A DNA stretch of 64,000 bases from Desulfuromonadales bacterium (lineage in GTDB: Bacteria > Desulfobacterota > Desulfuromonadia > Desulfuromonadales > Syntrophotaleaceae): contig JASKKK010000009.1 in the NCBI GenBank assembly GCA_030154185.1, positions 1 through 64,000 on the forward strand, read 5' to 3'. A model generated the notes under the pieces. That model searched no databases. It saw only the letters and a list, made by a program, of their open reading frames with translations, and had not been told where the DNA came from. Below, piece after piece: positions 58,658 to 64,000 of this stretch (positions are counted from its first letter, which is position 1; each line of letters starts with the position of its first letter). A program made the translations under genes and the position numbers.

Positions 58658-60547
58658 ATGCCCCGCTGTGTCTCGGCAGATACCTGCCTGTCCGATTATC
58701 TGGAAAGCAAAACCGACATCAACACCGCCTTTGACCGCTTCGGCGAACAAAAAGTGAAGTGCGGCTTCGGTAAACTCGGCGTCTGTTGCCGGCTCTGTTC
58801 CAACGGCCCCTGCCGCATTACTCCCGACTCCCCCAAGGGAGTCTGCGGCGCAACCGCCGACAGCATCGTTGCGCGCAATTTTCTGCGCATGGTCGCGGCC
58901 GGTTCCGCCTGTTATCTGCATGTCTGTGAAGCCACCGCTCGGCGTCTCAAGTCGATTGGCGAAGGCGTCACCCCCTTGTCGCTCCGCTCGCAGCAATCCC
59001 TCGACGAACTGGCTGCCATGTTCGACATCGAGGCGGAGACGACCGAAGAGAGAGCCCGCCTGGTGGCCGACAAAGTGCTGGCCGACCTGTACAAACCCCG
59101 CAACGAAAAAATGGAGCTGGTCGAATTCATGGCCCCCAAAGAACGCATCGATACCTGGGAGAGACTGGGAATCCTGCCCGGCGGCGCAAAGGCCGAGGTA
59201 TTCGATGCGTTGGTTAAAACCAGCACCAACCTCAATACCGATCCCGTCGATCAGATGCTGCACGTCCTCAACCTCGGCATCAGCACCGGTCTCTACGGCC
59301 TGGCCATGACCAACCTGCTCAACGACGTCATCATGGGCGAACCGGAGATCCGCATCGCCTCTACCGGTTTTTCCGTGACCGATCCCGACTATGTCAACAT
59401 CGCCGTCAGCGGTCACAGCCACTCGGTTTTCGCCGGGCTGATCGCCTACCTGGAATCGGATGCCGCCCAGGCCGTCGGCCGCGAGGTCGGCGCCAAGGGC
59501 ATAAAACTGGTCGGTATGACGTGTGTCGGCCAGGACATGCAGCTGCGCGCCGGAGCCAGCGGCACCGACATCTTCTGCGGCCAGGCCGGCAACAACTTCA
59601 CCCAGGAAGCGCTCCTCTCCACCGGCGCCATCGATATGGTCATCAGCGAATTCAACTGTACCCTGTCCGGTATCGAGCCGATAGCCGCCAGGCAGCAGAT
59701 CAAGCTGGTCTGCCTCGATGACGTGGCCAAACAATCCTCCGCGGAACTGCTCACGGACGAACGGGGCAAGGAGCTGGAGTTGGCCGAAACATTGGTACGC
59801 ATGGCTGCCGACCAGCATAAGCAGCGCCACGCCATCGATACCGGCGTCATCATCGATGTCCCACAGCACGGTTTCAACGACGTGGTCACCGGCGTCAGCG
59901 AAAAATCGCTGGTCAATTTTCTCGGCGGTTCGGTGCAGCCGGTCATCGACCTGATCGTCAGCGGCCGGATCAAAGGTGTGGTCGGTGTGCTCGGCTGCTC
60001 CAACCTGGCCGAAGGCGGCCACGACATGATGACCGTCAACCTGACCCGAGAACTGATCAAACGCGACATTCTCGTTCTGTCGGCCGGCTGCACCACCGGC
60101 GGCCTGGCCAATGTCGGGCTCTGCTCGCCTTCCGCCGCCGCACAAGCCGGCCCCGGCCTGCGCGCCGTGTGCGAATCCCTCGGCATTCCGCCGGTGCTCA
60201 ACTTCGGCCCCTGCCTGAGCATCGGCCGCATCGAAATGGTGGCAAAAGCCCTGGCCGAAACCATGAACGTTACCATGCCCGAACTGCCGGTGGTCATCAG
60301 CGCTCCCCAGTGGCTGGAAGAACAGGCACTGGCTGACGGTGCCTTCGGACTGGCCATGGGGTTGACCCTGCACCTGGCCCAGATGCCGCCGGTGGCGGGT
60401 TCGCCCATCATCACCAAACTCCTTACCGAAGACCTGCCAAGCATTACCGGCGGACGGCTTTTCATCGAATCCGATCCGGTCAAAACCGCAGACCGGATGG
60501 CCGCCATTATTGCCGGGAAACTCGGAGCATTGGGGGTGGCGGCATGA
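58658..60547 (+). CDS. cooS: Anaerobic carbon monoxide dehydrogenase catalytic subunit
   Basis: CGFGKLGVCCRLCSNGPCRITPDSPKGVCGA; GVVGVLGCSNLAEGGHD; SAGCTTGGLANVGLCS. Confidence 0.95.
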   Translation: MPRCVSADTCLSDYLESKTDINTAFDRFGEQKVKCGFGKLGVCCRLCSNGPCRITPDSPKGVCGATADSIVARNFLRMVAAGSACYLHVCEATARRLKSIGEGVTPLSLRSQQSLDELAAMFDIEAETTEERARLVADKVLADLYKPRNEKMELVEFMAPKERIDTWERLGILPGGAKAEVFDALVKTSTNLNTDPVDQMLHVLNLGISTGLYGLAMTNLLNDVIMGEPEIRIASTGFSVTDPDYVNIAVSGHSHSVFAGLIAYLESDAAQAVGREVGAKGIKLVGMTCVGQDMQLRAGASGTDIFCGQAGNNFTQEALLSTGAIDMVISEFNCTLSGIEPIAARQQIKLVCLDDVAKQSSAELLTDERGKELELAETLVRMAADQHKQRHAIDTGVIIDVPQHGFNDVVTGVSEKSLVNFLGGSVQPVIDLIVSGRIKGVVGVLGCSNLAEGGHDMMTVNLTRELIKRDILVLSAGCTTGGLANVGLCSPSAAAQAGPGLRAVCESLGIPPVLNFGPCLSIGRIEMVAKALAETMNVTMPELPVVISAPQWLEEQALADGAFGLAMGLTLHLAQMPPVAGSPIITKLLTEDLPSITGGRLFIESDPVKTADRMAAIIAGKLGALGVAA

Positions 60548-61047
60548 GGCAGAAAATCATCGACAGCGACAAGTGCACCGGCTGCAAAAGCTGCGAATTG
60601 GCCTGCATCGTGGCACACAGCCCCAATGAAGACCTCAAACAGGCATACAAGGATGGCGGTATCGCCGCCATCCGCGCCCGCTGCAGGGTCGGCAAGACCT
60701 CCGATGGCAGCCTCTTCCCGGAACATTGCCGCCACTGTGCCGATCCGGCATGCGCCCGCGCCTGCATGAGCGGTGCACTGAGCAAGAATCAAGCGGGTTA
60801 CGTGGTCTGCGACACCGAAGCTTGCGTCGGCTGCTTTATGTGTGTCATGAGTTGTCCTTACGGCTTCGCCCGGCCCGCCACCGGAGAAAAACGCGTCATG
60901 ATCAAGTGCGACGGATGTTCCGAGCGGGACTGTTCCGCCTGCGTCGAAGCCTGCCCCACCGGCTGTCTGAACCTTGGCGACGTCGACGGACAGGAAGATA
61001 CGGTAGTCTATATCGATCCGCCACAGACGCAGGAGGCATGCCGATGA
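60544..61047 (+). CDS. cooF: 4Fe-4S ferredoxin subunit, CooF-like
   Basis: DSDKCTGCKSCELACIVAHS, HCRHCADPACARACMSGAL, CVGCFMCVMSCPYGFA; overlaps cooS stop. Confidence 0.9.
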   Translation: MRQKIIDSDKCTGCKSCELACIVAHSPNEDLKQAYKDGGIAAIRARCRVGKTSDGSLFPEHCRHCADPACARACMSGALSKNQAGYVVCDTEACVGCFMCVMSCPYGFARPATGEKRVMIKCDGCSERDCSACVEACPTGCLNLGDVDGQEDTVVYIDPPQTQEACR

Positions 61048-61196
61048 AACATCTGATTATCGGTAACAGCGCTGCCTTTCTGTGGGGCGATATCAGCCTC
61101 TCCGGCCTTTATGCGGAGGCCATCATCGACAAGCACCCCCTCGGAGATCTGGCACCGGGTATCGTCCCCGCCCATCTCCTCAGAGCCGTCGTCTGA
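61044..61196 (+). pseudogene. Remnant of a CODH-linked NAD(P)/FAD oxidoreductase
   Basis: 50-aa ORF MKHLIIGNSAAFLWGDISLSGLYAEAIIDKHPLGDLAPGIVPAHLLRAVV; starts like an FAD-binding Rossmann protein then jumps to C-term-like sequence. Confidence 0.6.
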
Positions 61197-61236
61197 ATCG
61201 CCGGCTCACTCCCTTGCCTCCAGCCATTGCTGTCTT

Positions 61237-61274
61237 GGGGCCGCCGACTCCTCCCCGTCGTCGGCCCTTTTTTT
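61237..61274 (+). terminator. Rho-independent terminator of cooS operon
   Basis: gggccgccgactcctccccgtcgtcggcccttttttt. Confidence 0.85.
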
Positions 61275-61546
61275 ACCCTCAGGCGTGTTCCCCCCCCTTC
61301 TACCTACGGCAAACGGCAGGATATTACAGTTTTTTTTGCGATTTTGGGTGAACCTGTGCTATTTAGAAGCTTTTTGTGCTGGCAGTGACCTCTATCCGGC
61401 TTCGCCTTGCGAAACCCTGCGTACCTACGTATCCGTATGTTTTACCTAAAGCGGGATACCCTTGGTCCGCGCACATGTCGTCGAGAGTCCCCCGATTCAC
61501 CTTGTCCAGCAACATCCAAGCCCGAGAACATCCATGGAGTAGCCAG

Positions 61547-62722
61547 ATGAGCAAAATCAACCGAAATGCGCCCTGTCCTTGCGGCAGCGGTCTGAAATTC
61601 AAAAAATGCTGCCTTGACAAGAAGGGTTCCGATCAAACGCGGTCGCTGGTTGAGCAGTTGCGCAAAGCCGAAAACGAGTTGTTCAACACCCTGTTTAAAC
61701 AGGCCCAGGAGCAACTGGGGCCTGAAGGAATCGCCGAAGCCTGGCAGGCCTTCTGTCAAAGTGAGGAAGCCCCGCTCGATCCCCAGACCCAGCCCGAAGC
61801 AAACACCTCTTTTTTGTCCTGGCTGCTGCTGCACTGGCAGAAGAATGGCCAGGAAAGCCTTGCGGTCCGTCACCGTCGCCGCATGGAACATCGCCTACCG
61901 ATCATGCATCGACGTTTTCTCGACGAAGCCTGCCGCCAACCTTTCAGTTTTTTTGCGGTCACGGACATCAAGCCGGGAATTTCCGTAACCCTGCGCGACC
62001 TCTTCTGGACCCGGGAATTTGAGGTATATGAGCAAAAAGCATCTAACCTTTTATCCCGCGGCAACATCCTTTACACCCAGGTGTTGCCCGTCGACGATGC
62101 CGCCATCTTCCTGGGCTGCGCCCCTTTTGCCATCCCCGACGCCTACCAGGTACGCCTCATCGAGGTGCGGGACGCCATAGAAAAAAATCTCGGCGACATC
62201 GATCGCGACACGCTCTTCGCCATGGAAGATCGGCTGCGTACCTGTTATTTCGAGATCCGCAACGAAATGCAGAAAATGGATGAGGAGCAAGAACAGGACG
62301 CCGCACAGACATCGGCGGATACCGAAACAGAGCAGGCTGTTGGGGAGGCAACGACCCAGACAGAAACGGCAGAATACGCCACGCCCCCGAGTAACGGCGA
62401 AAGCCTGACCTACAGTCTGGAATGCAATGTAACCGAAGCCTTTGAAGCCCTGCGCACCCTTAGCTGGAAACTGAAGGACGACGAGCTTCCCGAGGACACC
62501 CTGTTGGATAAGCAGGGGCAGCCCTGCCGCATGGTATTTCCGTGGTTGACGAAGGGCAACCGAAAGCCCTCCAAGACTGAGAACCCCGAACTTGGACGTA
62601 TTATCATCGATGGCGACACATTGACCATTGAAATCGCGGAACCGGATCAAAAGGACAGCATGCTGCGCAAACTCAGCCGGCGACTTGGAAAACGCGCCAC
62701 CCTTCTCGAACCGGTCGCGTAA
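61547..62722 (+). CDS. SEC-C metal-binding-motif protein
   Basis: N-term MSKINRNAPCPCGSGLKFKKCCLDKK; start 61547. Confidence 0.85.
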   Translation: MSKINRNAPCPCGSGLKFKKCCLDKKGSDQTRSLVEQLRKAENELFNTLFKQAQEQLGPEGIAEAWQAFCQSEEAPLDPQTQPEANTSFLSWLLLHWQKNGQESLAVRHRRRMEHRLPIMHRRFLDEACRQPFSFFAVTDIKPGISVTLRDLFWTREFEVYEQKASNLLSRGNILYTQVLPVDDAAIFLGCAPFAIPDAYQVRLIEVRDAIEKNLGDIDRDTLFAMEDRLRTCYFEIRNEMQKMDEEQEQDAAQTSADTETEQAVGEATTQTETAEYATPPSNGESLTYSLECNVTEAFEALRTLSWKLKDDELPEDTLLDKQGQPCRMVFPWLTKGNRKPSKTENPELGRIIIDGDTLTIEIAEPDQKDSMLRKLSRRLGKRATLLEPVA

Positions 62723-62787
62723 TCCCATACGGAGCTTATGTCCACCCGGACACCCCGGGATGGACACAGCGAGGTTTTCCGAACCAG

Positions 62788-62818
62788 AAACGGGTCCGCG
62801 TTGGCGGACCCGTTTTTT
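62788..62818 (+). terminator. Rho-independent terminator
   Basis: aaacgggtccgcgttggcggacccgtttttt. Confidence 0.9.
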
Positions 62819-62880
62819 ATCCGTAGGCTACCTTTGGTATCGGTCATCCCCGGGTAGAGGGGGGGCCGATTCTTTGCGCT

Positions 62881-63999
62881 TCAAAACGGCAGCCGGCGCT
62901 GCCAGCTTTTTTTCACCGGCCTGAACTGTCGCTTTCCGCTGAAAGGCCTGGCCGAATAGGATGGCGGCAGGTAACGCCCGAGTTTTCCCTCCGTCAAATC
63001 GAGCGCTTCGGGAAACCACCCGCTTGTGGACAGTTTGAAATTGATGCCGCAGGCTGCGCACTTGGCCAGGGCGTCACGTTCGGTGAGGATGCGGCCGCGC
63101 ATACCGCGCATGGCCTCGCTGTTCCAGATTTCCGAAAAGGGGCGTTCCTTCACATTGCCGATTTTCATGCTTGAATCGAAATCGTAACAGCAGGGAACCA
63201 CATCGCCGTTGGAAAATATGTTCGCCATCAGGGTCGGACGCAGACAGGGAACCTGCTGCCGGATACGAAGGCCGGTTTTACCCTCGTAGGCAAAGCGTTG
63301 ATAACGCTTGTCTTCCGGCACCAGTGTGGCATCCATATCCGTCGAACCGCAGCTCGGGTTGAGGGTTTTGACATTGAACCAGTCGACCCCGACCCGACGG
63401 GCCAGACGGCGCAGGGCATCGACCTCGTGCTGATTGTGCTTCATAACCACCATGCGCAGATTGATGAGGGTGGCGGCTCCGAGCTTTTGCTTGAGGGCCA
63501 CGGCCTTTTCCAGTCCTTGAATGGCCCGCGACAGGGACCCGTGTTGGCGATAGGTCTGATAACTCTCATCGTGCAGCGAATCGACGGCAACGATCAGAGT
63601 CGACAATCCCGCCTCGAACAGACGGCACAGGTAGGCTTCATCCTCAAGAAAATGGGCATTGGTGCTGGTCATGGTACGGATATCCCGAGCCGCCGCATAA
63701 GCCACCATCTCGGGCAATTCCGGATGCATGAAGGGTTCTCCCCGGTCCCACAAGAGCAGAAACTGAAGATAATCGGCCATATCGTCCACGATTCCCTGAA
63801 AGGTATTCAAAGACATATGTTCGGTCGGACGGCCCAGTTCGTTGCGGCCGACGGGGCACAGAGGACAGCCGAGGTTGCAGGCATTGGTGGGCTCGATCTG
63901 CAACATGAAGGGATAAGCCAAGGCGCGGTGGTCTCCCGGCAGCTGAAACTGCTTGCGATTGAGATGCACCCAGAAATTCCGGTGTTTGCTGTCGGTCAA
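62881..63999 (-). CDS. Radical SAM/SPASM-domain protein (start may lie at or beyond window edge)
   Basis: IEPTNACNLGCPLCPVGRNELGRP (CxxxCxxC-like), C-term CCYDFDSSMKIGNVKERPFSEIWNSEAMRGMRG..CAACGINF. Confidence 0.88.
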   Translation of the reverse strand: MTDSKHRNFWVHLNRKQFQLPGDHRALAYPFMLQIEPTNACNLGCPLCPVGRNELGRPTEHMSLNTFQGIVDDMADYLQFLLLWDRGEPFMHPELPEMVAYAAARDIRTMTSTNAHFLEDEAYLCRLFEAGLSTLIVAVDSLHDESYQTYRQHGSLSRAIQGLEKAVALKQKLGAATLINLRMVVMKHNQHEVDALRRLARRVGVDWFNVKTLNPSCGSTDMDATLVPEDKRYQRFAYEGKTGLRIRQQVPCLRPTLMANIFSNGDVVPCCYDFDSSMKIGNVKERPFSEIWNSEAMRGMRGRILTERDALAKCAACGINFKLSTSGWFPEALDLTEGKLGRYLPPSYSARPFSGKRQFRPVKKSWQRRLPF

Positions 64000-64000
64000 A

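Noticed and set aside
58634-60373. 579-aa minus-strand ORF antisense to cooS
   Set aside because: Low-complexity G/A/D/H-rich shadow translation; cooS on + strand is unambiguous.
59446-60792. 448-aa minus-strand ORF over cooS/cooF
   Set aside because: Antisense to well-supported genes, Ser/Arg/Thr-rich composition typical of shadow frames.
61361-61545. Long leader before the SEC-C gene as a tRNA or riboswitch
   Set aside because: No cloverleaf or known aptamer consensus found by eye; left as untranslated leader.

Overview
This is a GC-rich bacterial chromosomal window of about 64 kb. Gene content (CODH, flavodiiron protein, RlmL-type methyltransferase, porin, c-di-GMP proteins, MoxR/DUF58/transglutaminase operon) suggests a Desulfuromonadales/Pelobacter-like deltaproteobacterium; that lineage is inference. 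The region is mostly dense housekeeping and accessory genes with well-conserved products. No rRNA, tRNA, CRISPR array, prophage or complete IS element was recognised. The most notable signals are: (i) a MerR regulator whose C-terminal domain is duplicated as a separate 61-aa protein in the same operon, behind a MerR-like dyad promoter; (ii) two conserved genes, clpA and a DUF58 gene, each split exactly at a poly-G tract; (iii) two copies of a mosaic 7-bp tandem repeat (GTCACTT/GTCACCA) in opposite orientations; (iv) an inverted pair of ~118-bp dispersed repeats flanking a DUF815-PilZ segment, plus several other palindromic intergenic elements; (v) two internally deleted gene remnants, an M20 peptidase and a CODH-linked FAD oxidoreductase; (vi) several small, uncharacterised cysteine-rich or membrane proteins. 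All calls come from reading the sequence and supplied translations; no database search was run.
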